DNA of 64,000 nucleotides from JBICIG01 sp043101605 (GTDB lineage Bacteria > Planctomycetota > Phycisphaerae > Phycisphaerales > UBA1924): assembly GCA_043101605.1 (NCBI GenBank), contig JBICIG010000063.1, positions 28,301 to 92,300 on the forward strand, read 5' to 3'. Under the pieces are notes generated by a model. It did not search any database and had not been told where the DNA came from. It was given only the letters and a program-made list of their open reading frames with translations. This document shows, piece after piece, positions 25,694 to 34,713 of this stretch (positions are counted from its first letter, which is position 1; each line of letters starts with the position of its first letter). The translations under genes were made by a program, and so were the position numbers.

Positions 25694-26289
25694 CCTGTCT
25701 CCTGGCGTTCCCACCGGCTGAAGGTGACTTCCACCGCCCAGACATTGTCGCGCGGGTTCAGCCGCAGCGCCTTGACCTCCAGCCCGGGGATCCGCGTGTT
25801 CGGATCGAGCGTCGCGTCCACGAGCCACCCGACGATCTTCCCGAAATCCAGGTCCTGCGCGCGATAGCGCAGCTCCACACGCTGCATCCCGGGCTGGATG
25901 TTCCGATCGGCCTCACGCCGGTCGAGGAACTCGGGCTCGGCCATCCCGCGGAGCTCGGCCAGCCCCTGGATCCGCGTCTCGAGGTCCCCGATCCGCCGGA
26001 AGGTGTCGCCGGTGCCCGTCTCCTCGGCCCGCTCGGTCAGCGCGACGATCTCCCGCTCCATCGTCTTCATCCGGCGGAGCTGCGAGCGCGACGCCGACAG
26101 GGCCCCGTCGGCCGAGCCGACCTGCATCAGCCCCGTCCCCAGCACCCCCGCCCCCACCACCAGCACCACCGCGCCCAGCACGATCATCATCCGCGGCCGG
26201 TTGCGACGCTCGGCGGCACCGGCGGCCATCGCCAGCGCATCGCGGTCGTCACGCGTCATCGGCGCTCGGTCGTAAGAGGACTCGCTCAC
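25690..26289 (-). CDS. GspM/PilO-like inner-membrane platform protein
   Basis: 199 residues: cytoplasmic tail, one membrane helix (RMMIVLGAVVLVVGAGVLGT), a periplasmic coiled coil (SQLRRMKTMEREIVALTERA) and a small alpha/beta domain ending EVTFSRWERQE. This is the layout of GspM/PilO, which pairs with GspL/PilN in type II secretion and type IV pilus machines. Sequence-level identity to either is not obvious. The assignment rests on layout and position directly after the GspL-like gene (4-nt overlap). Confidence 0.7.
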   Translation of the reverse strand: MSESSYDRAPMTRDDRDALAMAAGAAERRNRPRMMIVLGAVVLVVGAGVLGTGLMQVGSADGALSASRSQLRRMKTMEREIVALTERAEETGTGDTFRRIGDLETRIQGLAELRGMAEPEFLDRREADRNIQPGMQRVELRYRAQDLDFGKIVGWLVDATLDPNTRIPGLEVKALRLNPRDNVWAVEVTFSRWERQETG

Positions 26290-28139
26290 GAGCCGCCCCC
26301 CCGCGACGCGTCGGCACGCCAGCTCGCCGAGAAGTCCGCCTTGCGCACCTGCACGCCCTGGATGTTGTTCACGACGGTCTGGTCGGCCTTCCAGTCGATC
26401 AGGTTCGAGTACTCGTTGTTGACCGTCTGCCGCAGCGCCTCGCGCACCGTCGTGAACGACTCGAGCGTCGGCACATGCACCGTCAGGCGCAGCCCGATGT
26501 CATCGAGCGTCAGGCTCTGCAGCGCCAGTTCGTCGCTGGGCCCGTACGAAGGCAGGATCGTCATCAGCGCGTCGAGTTCCTGCAGGATCGGCTTGGCAGT
26601 CGGCAGCCCCGTCGGCGCGGTCATCCGCTGCTTCATCGTCCCGACGAGTTGCTCCATCTTCAGCACCGCCACGCCCCCCGACGCCGGCTCGGTGCCGTAA
26701 CGCTGATAGATCTGGTTGACCTCCCGCCGGAAGCCCTCGGCGATGTTGCGCGTCTCGGCCGCCCGATCGCGCAGCTTCCACCCCACGATCCCCGCCAGCA
26801 CGCCCGACGCCAGCAGCGCCACGCCCGTCCAGCGGAACATCGACCGGTGCGTGCGCCCGGGTCGGCTCGAGAGCGCCATCAGCGCCCGCGTCGCGCTGAC
26901 TGCCGACGAACCCGCCGGCTCGCCCTTGCTCAGCGTGAACCACCGCCACGCCACGAACGCCGCGAACACGCCCCCCACCGACGCAAGCCCCCCCGCCAGC
27001 AGCCCGAACTGACGCTCGCCGCGCGACGCGCCCTCGACCGTTGACATCAGCAGCGTCCCGCCGATCCCCAGCCCCGCCGCCGCGATCAGCAGGAACGCCA
27101 GCGCCACCGATCGCCGACGCGACCGCCGCGACGGGTCGGCCGGCTCGGGCGGAAGGGGTCGACCACGCTCCCGCTCGAGCGTCAGTTTCGCCGGGTCGTC
27201 GGCGGTCATCGCGTCGACCGGCGCATCTCGCCACAGCCCCGCGAGCGCCGAGCCGAACGCCCCCGCGTCGCCGCCCATCTCCTCGGGCAGCACGCAGGTC
27301 ACGCGCTGGGGCACGCGCCCCATCTGCGCGCCCCACGCCATCCAGTCGCCCACCAGCCGCGCCGCGTCGGCGGGCGTCGGGGTCGGGCCCTCGTCGCGCA
27401 CGGCGCACCGCGCCGCACCGGCCGCGAGCAACTCGCCCCCCTGCGACCAGCACCACGCCAGCCGACCCGATGGCTGCAAAATCACCGAGCCGACCATGGG
27501 CGACTGCTGCCCGACGATCTCGGGCCCCTGCGAACGCTCGTGCAGGCCCCCCGCGTCCCACGCGCGCGCCATCGCGTGCCACAGCGATTCGACGCGCCCG
27601 ACCGACACGCCCGCGCGATCGAGCCCATCGAGGAACACCCGCACCGAGGCATCGCGCATCGCGAGCACCGTCATCCGCGCATCGGGCGCCAGCACCGCCG
27701 ACCCGTTCGCCCCGGGCATCTGCCCCGACGCCTGCACACCCGCCGAGCCCGGCGTGGTCAGGTCGGGCAGCAGCGAGCCCTCGTCGGCCCCAAACTCCGA
27801 TCCCTCCCGCGCCATCTCCGCGTCCACGCCCGCCAGCAGCGCCTCTCCGCCCGTTCGCCGGATGATCGCGTCGACCGCGCCCGCCGCGGCGGTCGGCGGC
27901 CGCATCCACGCGCACACGCCCCCCTCCGGATCGATGCACACCGCTTCGAGCTTCTTCGCACCCGCCTCGCCGAGGCGCTGACGCACCCACTCGGCCGCGG
28001 CGCGCGGGCCCGCGAGCGGGTCCTCCTCGGCCGCCGCCGCGGGCGTCCATTCGGCGTCGAGATCGCGCCCGAGCAGCCGCACGCGCGCGATCCGGTCCCC
28101 CCGGTCACGCCGCTCGATGAAGCAGATCAGTTCGGTCAC
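26286..28139 (-). CDS. GspL-like (PilM/PilN-like) secretion platform protein
   Basis: 617 residues. The N-terminal ~300 are a cytoplasmic actin-like PilM/GspL-type region (MTELICFIERR, AVCIDPEGG, ARMTVLAMRDASVRVFLDGL). Two or three hydrophobic segments follow (SVALAFLLIAAAGLGIGGTL, FGLLAGGLASVGGVFAAFVA, WTGVALLASGVLAGIVGWKL). A PilN/GspL-like periplasmic part ends the protein (LALQSLTLDDIGLRLTVHVP). Classical GspL has one helix; extra membrane segments here are unusual. ATGA overlaps on both sides tie it into the operon. Named by position and overall layout, not by a clear family motif. Confidence 0.65.
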   Translation of the reverse strand: MTELICFIERRDRGDRIARVRLLGRDLDAEWTPAAAAEEDPLAGPRAAAEWVRQRLGEAGAKKLEAVCIDPEGGVCAWMRPPTAAAGAVDAIIRRTGGEALLAGVDAEMAREGSEFGADEGSLLPDLTTPGSAGVQASGQMPGANGSAVLAPDARMTVLAMRDASVRVFLDGLDRAGVSVGRVESLWHAMARAWDAGGLHERSQGPEIVGQQSPMVGSVILQPSGRLAWCWSQGGELLAAGAARCAVRDEGPTPTPADAARLVGDWMAWGAQMGRVPQRVTCVLPEEMGGDAGAFGSALAGLWRDAPVDAMTADDPAKLTLERERGRPLPPEPADPSRRSRRRSVALAFLLIAAAGLGIGGTLLMSTVEGASRGERQFGLLAGGLASVGGVFAAFVAWRWFTLSKGEPAGSSAVSATRALMALSSRPGRTHRSMFRWTGVALLASGVLAGIVGWKLRDRAAETRNIAEGFRREVNQIYQRYGTEPASGGVAVLKMEQLVGTMKQRMTAPTGLPTAKPILQELDALMTILPSYGPSDELALQSLTLDDIGLRLTVHVPTLESFTTVREALRQTVNNEYSNLIDWKADQTVVNNIQGVQVRKADFSASWRADASRGGGS

Positions 28140-28891
28140 CGACCCCCCTCGCCGCGCTGCTCGGCCAGGCGCCGACGCTGCTCCTCGAGTTCCTCGAGTC
28201 GCCGCGCACGCCTTTCCTGCAGGTCCATCACGCGCCGGTCCTGATCGTCGTTGTTGACGGCGCTCGCGGCTCCGGGCGCGTTCACCACGCCGGGCGCCAC
28301 ACCCGGGCGGGCCATCCCCGGCGATCCCGACGCCGGGCGGAGCACCGTCAGCGACCCGCCCTGCCGCTCGCCCTGCTTGAGGTCGGTTTCGCGCCCATCC
28401 TCATACCGCACGCGCGCGCCGGCTTCGGTCACCTCCAGCACCTCGATCCCCTCGCGCGACTCGCCCGCGGGGATCCACACCTGCCGATCGTTGATCTGGA
28501 TGATCGCGTAGTTCGTCCGCGGGCCCAGGATCGCGCCCAGGAACGCCACCTGCCGCCCGCTGACCGCCGGGCCCGTCGGGTCGGCCGGGCGATCGGGCGG
28601 GGTGTCGGGCTCGTCGGGCGGGGGCGGGGCCTTGGGCGCGTTGGGGAAGAGTTCCATCGCCGCCCCGATCATCTCGGGGAAGGGCATGTAGGGCTCCTCG
28701 TCGCTCTGCGTCGGGCCTCCCGCGACCTCCGCCAGCGGCGCTGGCTCGGGGCTCTGCCCCTCGGGCGCCGTCGCCCAGGGTGACTGCCCCGCGAGCACAA
28801 TGACCACGCCCGCGACCAGGGTCACGGCGGCCAGTTTGCCCGCCAGCGCGCCCTCGAACGCCACGCGCTCGGTCATCCGTGCATCAGCCAT
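28136..28891 (-). CDS. GspC/PilP-like protein
   Basis: 251 residues from the ATG at 28891. One membrane helix (AAVTLVAGVVIVLAG), a long Pro-rich linker (to ~115), and a small beta domain VAFLGAILGPRTNYAIIQIN-x-RQVWIPAGESREGIEVLEV that resembles the homology region of GspC/PilP. It ends in a Gln/Arg/Glu coiled coil (LQERRARRLEELEEQRRRLA). GspC links the inner platform to the secretin in type II secretion. Here the call depends on the beta-domain pattern and operon position. Confidence 0.65.
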   Translation of the reverse strand: MADARMTERVAFEGALAGKLAAVTLVAGVVIVLAGQSPWATAPEGQSPEPAPLAEVAGGPTQSDEEPYMPFPEMIGAAMELFPNAPKAPPPPDEPDTPPDRPADPTGPAVSGRQVAFLGAILGPRTNYAIIQINDRQVWIPAGESREGIEVLEVTEAGARVRYEDGRETDLKQGERQGGSLTVLRPASGSPGMARPGVAPGVVNAPGAASAVNNDDQDRRVMDLQERRARRLEELEEQRRRLAEQRGEGGR

Positions 28892-28975
28892 CGGTCCACC
28901 TTCCCAAAGCCCCGACACACCGGGGCCGCGATCTACTCTAATCGCCCCGCCGAAGCCGGGCCCGTCACACTCTCG

Positions 28976-29824
28976 TCAACCCGCCCCGCCCGGCTCCAGT
29001 TCCACGGGCTCGAACTCCAGGATCGCCGTCCGCCCCGCCGCCGAACCGCTTGAACCGGTCTCCACCCGCAACAGACCGCGGTACGCCGACACCAGCACGC
29101 CCCCGCCCCCCGGGCCCGACGCCGACCGCAACTCCACCCGCATCTCGAAGATCGATGGCTCGGCGACCAGCACTCGGTTGAACACCCCCCGCTGCTCCTG
29201 GGGCAGCCTCGCACGCGTCGCGATCGCCGTCAGCCCCGTCGTCGTCAGGTCCTCGCGCTCCCGCCGACGCAGGATCTCACGCGTCAGTTCCTCGGCCGTG
29301 TTCTCATCGCCCGTCACATACCGCATCGCCGCCGTCAGCACCCGCGGATCGGCCCCCTGCACGCTGATCGCCACCGGGCCCGCGTCCCGCGTCACCGATG
29401 CGATCTCGTCCATCGGCACCAGCGCCTGCAGAATCTCGTAGATCGCCGGCCCGTCGGTCGCCCCGCTCGCGTCCACCCCCGAGAAACTCGCCAGCGCCCG
29501 CGACTGCCCGTCCGAAAGGAACACGCTCGCCACCGAGCCGTCGGCCAGCGTCATGTCGAGCACCTTCGGGTCCTCGGCGATGATCGCGGGCAGTTCGTTC
29601 ACCTCCAGCGTCTCGACCCACGCGGCGATGACCTCCTCGATCCCCCGCGAGCCGTGGTGTTCCTGGTAGTGGTCGATCTGCCGGCGCACCGCGGCGGTCT
29701 GGGCGTTCTGACGGTTGAGCATCACCGTCGCCGCGAGCGTGCACACCAGCGTCAGCAGCAGCACGATCGGGAGGACATACCCTCGGCGACGCGTCAGCGA
29801 TCCACTTCGATCACGGCGCTTCAT
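28976..29824 (-). CDS. gspK: GspK-like minor pseudopilin
   Basis: 282 residues. Basic leader then RRRGYVLPIVLLLTLVCTLA: a prepilin-type segment after Gly, without the +5 Glu, as is typical of GspK. The larger globular domain (AAWVETLEVNELPAIIAEDP, ILQALVPMDEIASV, YVTGDENTAEELTREI) has the helix-rich insertion expected of GspK, which caps the pseudopilus tip. ATG overlaps the gspJ stop by 4 nt. The following gene starts after an 84-nt gap. Confidence 0.75.
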   Translation of the reverse strand: MKRRDRSGSLTRRRGYVLPIVLLLTLVCTLAATVMLNRQNAQTAAVRRQIDHYQEHHGSRGIEEVIAAWVETLEVNELPAIIAEDPKVLDMTLADGSVASVFLSDGQSRALASFSGVDASGATDGPAIYEILQALVPMDEIASVTRDAGPVAISVQGADPRVLTAAMRYVTGDENTAEELTREILRRREREDLTTTGLTAIATRARLPQEQRGVFNRVLVAEPSIFEMRVELRSASGPGGGGVLVSAYRGLLRVETGSSGSAAGRTAILEFEPVELEPGGAG

Positions 29825-30885
29825 CGCGCGCCTCCCCCGCCGCCCCGCTGCGGAGCGTTGCCCGGACGGGTGCCCGGGCTGATCGAGGGGCTGCCGCGCC
29901 GCGCGCCGTCGCGTCCGCCGGGAACGAACCCGCCGCCACCCGCCGCGCCGCCGCCGCCGCCGCCCGTACCGCCGGTCTCCGCGCCGCCACCGCCGCTGAC
30001 TTCACTCGAGCCGCGTCCGTCATCCTCGACCACGCCCGTGACGACCTGCTCGGCCGCGACCGACCACCCGATCTCGAACATCCAGTTCGCGTACAGCCCC
30101 GAGGTCATCGCCACCTCGACCTCGACATACGCCGGCAGGTCGCCCTGCCAGGTCGCGCGGAAGTCCACCTTCCGCTGCTCGTCGTCGTAGACCTGCCAGC
30201 GCATCCGCTCGATGCCCTGCATCAGCAGAATCGCCTGCTTGTCGCGGTCGTTCTCGAAGACATCGAAGAACGCCGACCCGTCGGCCAGCACGGGCCTCCA
30301 CCACAGCGCCCACGCCCGCGGATCGGTCGGATCCGGGCGCAGCTCCAGCACGCCGCGCGTCGCCAGCCGCGTCGCGCGCACCACCGCACGCTCCTCGCGC
30401 GACAGCCGCGCCGGCAGGTCGTACCCGCCCGGCGGGCGACCGGTCACGATCTCGAACGATTGCACGCCACCGGTCGTGTCGGGCAGGCCCCGGCTGGAAT
30501 CGAAGGTCGCCAGGAAACCGCCGAGGTTCTCGTCGATCCCCAGGATCATCCGAGCCCGTTCGACCTGCGCGTTGAGCGTCGCCGCATCCGGCTCGTCCGG
30601 CGCCGCCCCGTCCTCCTCGGCCTGCTCGTCCTCCTCGGCGGCCGTCGACTCTGCCGGCTTGGGCGTGTTGCTGACGATCACCGTGCCGAAGACATCCTGC
30701 AGCAGATTGTGCAGCGTGCCCATCTGCGAGACATGGATGTGCCGTCGCGTCATCGTCTCCTCGACGCGCGTCAGCATCCCCAGCACCGCCGCCGAGCCCG
30801 CGACCACCAGCCCGCCGAGCGTGGTGGCGAAGACCATCTCCAGCAGCGTGAAGCCCGCGCGGGAGCGCGGCCGCCGAGCCGTCAT
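29821..30885 (-). CDS. gspJ: GspJ-like minor pseudopilin with Gly-rich tail
   Basis: 354 residues from the ATG at 30885, which overlaps the gspI stop. Prepilin motif RAGFTLLEMVFATTLGGLVV (cleavage Gly^Phe, Glu at +5). The globular part carries GIERMRWQVYDDEQRK and YVEVEVAMTSG, matching the usual GspJ C-terminal strands. An acidic insertion (STAAEEDEQAEEDGAAPDEP) sits after the pilin helix. The last ~80 residues are a low-complexity Gly/Arg/Pro tail not found in standard GspJ. Confidence 0.8.
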   Translation of the reverse strand: MTARRPRSRAGFTLLEMVFATTLGGLVVAGSAAVLGMLTRVEETMTRRHIHVSQMGTLHNLLQDVFGTVIVSNTPKPAESTAAEEDEQAEEDGAAPDEPDAATLNAQVERARMILGIDENLGGFLATFDSSRGLPDTTGGVQSFEIVTGRPPGGYDLPARLSREERAVVRATRLATRGVLELRPDPTDPRAWALWWRPVLADGSAFFDVFENDRDKQAILLMQGIERMRWQVYDDEQRKVDFRATWQGDLPAYVEVEVAMTSGLYANWMFEIGWSVAAEQVVTGVVEDDGRGSSEVSGGGGAETGGTGGGGGGAAGGGGFVPGGRDGARRGSPSISPGTRPGNAPQRGGGGGAR

Positions 30886-31517
30886 CACTGCCGCTCCACA
30901 TTCTGCAGGAACTCGGTGATGAACTGGTTCCGCTTGGTCGGATCCTCGTACAGCCGCTGGATCGAATCCGGGTTGCGGTTCCGCGCGATCGGGTCCATCA
31001 CCCGCACCAGCGTGCTCTGCGGCACACCCGCCACCGGCGCCGCCGCGCCCCCGGAGTGCTCGCTCAGCCACACCGTCACATTGATCTGCACGAACCGGTC
31101 GCGCCGCACGCCCGACTGCCGGCTGCTCCCCTGCCGCGCCCGCCGCACCCCCTCGCTCTCATCGAGCCGGATCGGCTCGAGCGACGAGGTCCAGCGGTAC
31201 AGGCTCCGCCCGTACGCGATCGGCTCGGACTGGCTGGGCATGTCCGACCCGCCGTCCACATGCGCATACGAATCGAGGTACATCAAAAGCAGACGGCTGG
31301 CGAGCTCCGTCGCCGCGAGCTGCTGCTGCTCGCGGTCCTGTCGGCTTTGGACATAATTGACCGCGGTCATCACCGTCGCCGTCAGCAGCGCCAGCGCCGA
31401 GACCGCGAAGATCACCTCGAGAAAGGTCAGCCCGCGCCGCGCCGCCACACGCGCCCCGGCCCGGCCCCCGGCCCGGCCCTCGCCCCCGGCCCGGATTGTC
31501 GGCCGAGCCGCACGCAT
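30885..31517 (-). CDS. gspI: GspI-like minor pseudopilin
   Basis: 210 residues. Arg/Gly-rich leader of ~28 residues, then RRGLTFLEVIFAVSALALLT: prepilin peptidase site Gly^Leu with Glu at +5. The mature part has AATELASRLLLMYLDSYAHV, like the GspI family's conserved early helix. It lies 3 nt after gspG and overlaps gspJ, in the standard G-(H)-I-J-K order with H missing. Confidence 0.78.
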   Translation of the reverse strand: MRAARPTIRAGGEGRAGGRAGARVAARRGLTFLEVIFAVSALALLTATVMTAVNYVQSRQDREQQQLAATELASRLLLMYLDSYAHVDGGSDMPSQSEPIAYGRSLYRWTSSLEPIRLDESEGVRRARQGSSRQSGVRRDRFVQINVTVWLSEHSGGAAAPVAGVPQSTLVRVMDPIARNRNPDSIQRLYEDPTKRNQFITEFLQNVERQ

Positions 31518-31520
31518 GGG

Positions 31521-31949
31521 TCAGGTGCCCTTGTTCCAGTAATCGATGTCGTCCTCGGTCCCCACTTCCTTGTCGGGCCCGCCCGAGAGAAGCTGGAACG
31601 GGTTGCCCGCGACCGTCTGCGTCGGGGAGAAGTAGAAAGGCTGCCCCCACGCATCCGTGAGCGCCTTGTCCTCGAGAAACTTCTCCTGCACCAGCACGCT
31701 CAGCGTCGCCGGGTAGTTCGACTGGTGGTTCAGCGCGTAGTCCTTCAACGCCGTCCCGATCGTCTCCAGGCTCGCCTGCGTCGCGCGGATGTTCGCACGC
31801 TCGCTGGCGCCGAAGATGTTCACCGCCGCGACGGCCATCAGCACCCCGATGATCGCCAGCACCAGCGTGATCTCCAGAAGCGAGAACGCACGCCGGGCGG
31901 CGAACCGGATCGGACGGACGGGCTTGGTCTGGTTCATCATCTCGTTCAT
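31521..31949 (-). CDS. gspG: Major pseudopilin GspG
   Basis: 142 residues. The leader ends ARRA, followed by FSLLEITLVLAIIGVLMAV (cleavage after Ala, Glu +5). Typical GspG core: IRATQASLETIGTALKDYAL, YPATLSVLVQEKFLED and AWGQPFYFSP, with the acidic calcium loop GGPDKEVGTEDDIDYW near the end. GspG polymerises to form the pseudopilus. A TAGAAT box about 115 nt upstream (32074-32069) may drive this gene apart from gspF. Confidence 0.92.
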   Translation of the reverse strand: MNEMMNQTKPVRPIRFAARRAFSLLEITLVLAIIGVLMAVAAVNIFGASERANIRATQASLETIGTALKDYALNHQSNYPATLSVLVQEKFLEDKALTDAWGQPFYFSPTQTVAGNPFQLLSGGPDKEVGTEDDIDYWNKGT

Positions 31950-32248
31950 CTCAAAAAGACTGGCCTCGGTTCGGGTCGCGTGGCATCCGGCACGGGCGCG
32001 GCTTCCGGATCCACTCCTACCGGCACGACGCCCGGGTGTTGCTGCTCATCGCCCCGCGTTCGAGAACCATTCTAGAGGAGCCCGGCGGGCCCGGTGAGGA
32101 ACGCCCCTGCCCGCCCTCGATTGCCGCGACGCCCCCGAATGCGGGATTCCACCCACCGACCGGCGTTTCCGGACATACGCCGGACACCCGAGCCCGGTTC
32201 AACCACCCCAAGCCCCGCCCGCCAAACGCGCCCGCCGAACGCCGCCTC
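31950..32248. other. Intergenic region between gspG and gspF
   Basis: 299 bases without a gene. On the minus strand TAGAAT (32074-32069) is a possible -10 box for gspG. Otherwise GC-rich with no clear hairpin. Confidence 0.35.
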
Positions 32249-33451
32249 CTAAAACGCCTGACTTGTCGCCTTGATCAGCGGCACCATGATCGCCAGCATC
32301 AGCGTCCCCACGAAGCTGAACAGGATCAGCAGCAGGATCGGCTCGAGCGCCGCCAGCAGCCTCGCCGCCCGCTTGTCCACCTCGTCGGACATGTCCTGCG
32401 CCAGCGTGTCGAACGCCGACTCCAGGTCCCCCGCCCGCTCGGCGGCGATCAGCAGCCGACGCGTCGCCAGCGGGAAGGTCTCCACATCATCGATCAACTG
32501 CCGCAGCACCCCGCCCTCGACCAGCCGATCCCGCAGCCGCGTCAGCTCCTTCCGAAGCGACGGATGCCCCAGCGCGTGCACCGACACCGACAACGCATCG
32601 GCCAGCGGCACGCCCGAACGCGTCATCGCCGCCATCACCGAGAAGAACCGCGCCGACTCCTGCGCCAGCAGCACATCCCGCATCAGCGGCAGCCGGCGCG
32701 CAAAGCCCGTGATCCCGCCCCCCACCTTCTCCCGCATCGCCACCAGCACCAGCAACAGCCCCATCACCCCCAAGAGCAGAAACAACCACTGCGTCCGCAG
32801 AAAGTCCCCCACCCCGATGACCACCTTGGTCAGCGCGGGCAGCTCCACCTGCGACTGCTCGAGGGCGCTCCCGATCTTCGGCACGATCCAGGTCAGCATG
32901 AACACCCCGACGCCCAGCCCGATCAGCAGCACGATCAGCGGGTAGATCATCAGCGTCGCCGCCTTGCCCGACACCGCCAGTTGCCGTCGCGCCGTCACCG
33001 CCAGCTGCTGCGACGCCCCGGCCAGGTCGCCCGATCGCTCGGCCGCCCGGTAGATCGCCACCGTCACCGTGTCGAACGACCCCACCCGCTTGCAAGCGTC
33101 GGCGAACGATGTCCCCTGCGCCACCAGTTCGCGGATCCGCTTGATTCGCGCCGACGCCGCCGGCCGCACCGTCTGGGCCGTCACCTCCAGCGCCTCGACC
33201 AGCGGCACGCCCCGGCTGAGAAGCTGGGCCAACTGCTCATTGAGCACCGCGTGGTCCTTGAGCGTCAGCTTCTTCTCGCTCGCCAGCCACGCCGGCAGGC
33301 GCCAGCTCCGCAGCAGCACCAGCTTGTCACGCCGCAGCGTCTCGGCCAGCGCCCGCTCGCTCGCCGCCTGGCGCACGCCGAAGCTCCGCCCGCCCGTCGG
33401 CTTGGACGCCATGTAAAAGAAAGGCGGGCTGGCGTGGGAGATCCGGGTCAT
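32249..33451 (-). CDS. gspF: Type II secretion inner-membrane protein GspF
   Basis: 400 residues with two copies of the T2SF domain: LNEQLAQLLSRGVPLVEALE with YRAAERSGDLAGA, and FFSVMAAMTRSGVPLADALS with LIAAERAGDLESA. Three membrane helices separate and follow them (YPLIVLLIGLGVGVFMLTWI, LFLLLGVMGLLLVLV, LEPILLLILFSFVGTLMLAI). The polytopic platform anchor of the machine. Lacks most of the usual ~60-residue N-terminal extension. First gene of the operon. The secretion ATPase (GspE), secretin (GspD), GspH and prepilin peptidase are not in the window. The start has no Shine-Dalgarno but a TAGACT box. Confidence 0.93.
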   Translation of the reverse strand: MTRISHASPPFFYMASKPTGGRSFGVRQAASERALAETLRRDKLVLLRSWRLPAWLASEKKLTLKDHAVLNEQLAQLLSRGVPLVEALEVTAQTVRPAASARIKRIRELVAQGTSFADACKRVGSFDTVTVAIYRAAERSGDLAGASQQLAVTARRQLAVSGKAATLMIYPLIVLLIGLGVGVFMLTWIVPKIGSALEQSQVELPALTKVVIGVGDFLRTQWLFLLLGVMGLLLVLVAMREKVGGGITGFARRLPLMRDVLLAQESARFFSVMAAMTRSGVPLADALSVSVHALGHPSLRKELTRLRDRLVEGGVLRQLIDDVETFPLATRRLLIAAERAGDLESAFDTLAQDMSDEVDKRAARLLAALEPILLLILFSFVGTLMLAIMVPLIKATSQAF

Positions 33452-33466
33452 CGCTCGCCAAGTCTA
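33449..33466 (-). promoter_or_regulatory. Candidate -10 box for leaderless gspF
   Basis: TAGACT (33466-33461), 9 nt before the ATG at 33451. No Shine-Dalgarno. Confidence 0.4.
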
Positions 33467-33620
33467 GTGCCTCTGCTTCGCTCCACCGGGGCCCAACGCC
33501 CGTCCCCCGCGATCCATTGCCCCGCCCCTTGCTTTCCTGCAGGTCCGGATACCATCCCGCGTTCGCCCGGAGCCGGGCCCCGCTTCTTTCCCGGGGCGCG
33601 TCCGCGCGAGGAGGGCCGCG

Positions 33621-34661
33621 ATGCGAGCGCTGATCAAGCACCACCCCGGCGAGGGACTCGCCTTCACCAACGACCGCCCCACGCCCGAGATCGGGCCCCG
33701 TGATGTCCTTGTCCGCGTCTCCAAAGCCGGGATCTGCGGCACCGACCGCCACATCTGGCAGTGGGACGAGTGGGCCGCCGGACGCATCCCCGTCGGCATC
33801 GTCACCGGGCACGAGTTCGTCGGCGTCGTCGAAGCCGTCGGCGAAGCCGTCACCGCCGTCAAGCCCGGGCAGCGCGTCAGCGCCGAAGGCCACATGACCA
33901 AAGGCACCGACTACCTCTCACGCACCGGCAACGCCCACATCGCCCGCGACACCCAGATCTTCGGCATCGACCGCGACGGCTGCTTCGCCGACTTCATCTC
34001 CGTCCCCGAGTCCAATGTCTGGCCCGTCCACCCCGACATCCCCGACCGCTTCGCCGCCATCTTCGACCCGCTCGGCAACGCCGTCCACACCGTCATGGAA
34101 GCGGGCGTCAGCGCCAAGAGCGTCCTCATCTCCGGCGTCGGCATCATCGGGCTCATGGCCGTCACCGTCGCCCGGGCCGCCGGCGCCGCCCGCATCTACG
34201 CCACCGATGTCAACCCCCCGCGCCTCGAACTGGCCCGCAAGCTCGGCGCCACCGCCGCCTTCGACGCCAGCAACGAGCCCGACTGGATCAAGGAGGTCCG
34301 CAGGGAAACCCGCGGCGAGGGCGTCGATGTCCTCCTCGAAATGTCCGGCGCCGAACCCGCCATCGACCAGGGTTTCCAGGCCCTCCGCAACGGCGGCCGC
34401 GCCGCGCTGCTTGGCCTCCCCGCCAAGCCCGTCACCTTCGACTTCAACGACAACATCATCTTCAAGGGCTGCACCGTCCTGGGCATCAACGGCCGCCGCA
34501 TGTGGGAGACCTGGTACCAGATGGAGCAACTCCTGCTCTCGGGCCGCCTCGACCTCGACGACATCGTCACCCACGAATACCCGCTCGAACAGTTCGAGAC
34601 CGCCTTCGAAACCATGATCTCGGGGCGGGGGATCAAGGTCCTCCTGGGCATCAACGGGTAA
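33621..34661 (+). CDS. tdh: L-threonine 3-dehydrogenase-like zinc alcohol dehydrogenase
   Basis: 346 residues. Oxidises threonine to 2-amino-3-ketobutyrate with NAD+. Strong match in pattern to E. coli Tdh: AGICGTDRHIWQWDEWAAGR (catalytic-zinc Cys), VTGHEFVGVVEAVG (zinc His/Glu), IFDPLGNAVHTVMEAG, LEMSGAEPAIDQGF and MWETWYQMEQLL. The four structural-zinc cysteines of the E. coli enzyme are all replaced (Lys, Asp, Ser, Ala) in the aligned stretch GHMTKGTDYLSRTGNAHIAR. Start ATG at 33621 with GAGGAGG; TACCAT at 33550 may be its -10. Followed by cbs. Confidence 0.9.
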   Translation: MRALIKHHPGEGLAFTNDRPTPEIGPRDVLVRVSKAGICGTDRHIWQWDEWAAGRIPVGIVTGHEFVGVVEAVGEAVTAVKPGQRVSAEGHMTKGTDYLSRTGNAHIARDTQIFGIDRDGCFADFISVPESNVWPVHPDIPDRFAAIFDPLGNAVHTVMEAGVSAKSVLISGVGIIGLMAVTVARAAGAARIYATDVNPPRLELARKLGATAAFDASNEPDWIKEVRRETRGEGVDVLLEMSGAEPAIDQGFQALRNGGRAALLGLPAKPVTFDFNDNIIFKGCTVLGINGRRMWETWYQMEQLLLSGRLDLDDIVTHEYPLEQFETAFETMISGRGIKVLLGING

Positions 34662-34695
34662 CGGAAATCGGCTGGGGCCGCCCGGGCTCCCCCGC

Positions 34696-34713
34696 TACCA
34701 TGCCCCAGCCATG
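34696..34713 (+). promoter_or_regulatory. Candidate -10 box for leaderless cbs
   Basis: TACCAT (34696-34701), 9 nt before the ATG at 34711. No Shine-Dalgarno. Confidence 0.4.

Noticed and set aside
34662..34710. SAM or cobalamin riboswitch before the cbs/cystathionine genes
   Set aside because: Only 49 nt separate tdh and cbs, and no conserved riboswitch core or terminator is visible.
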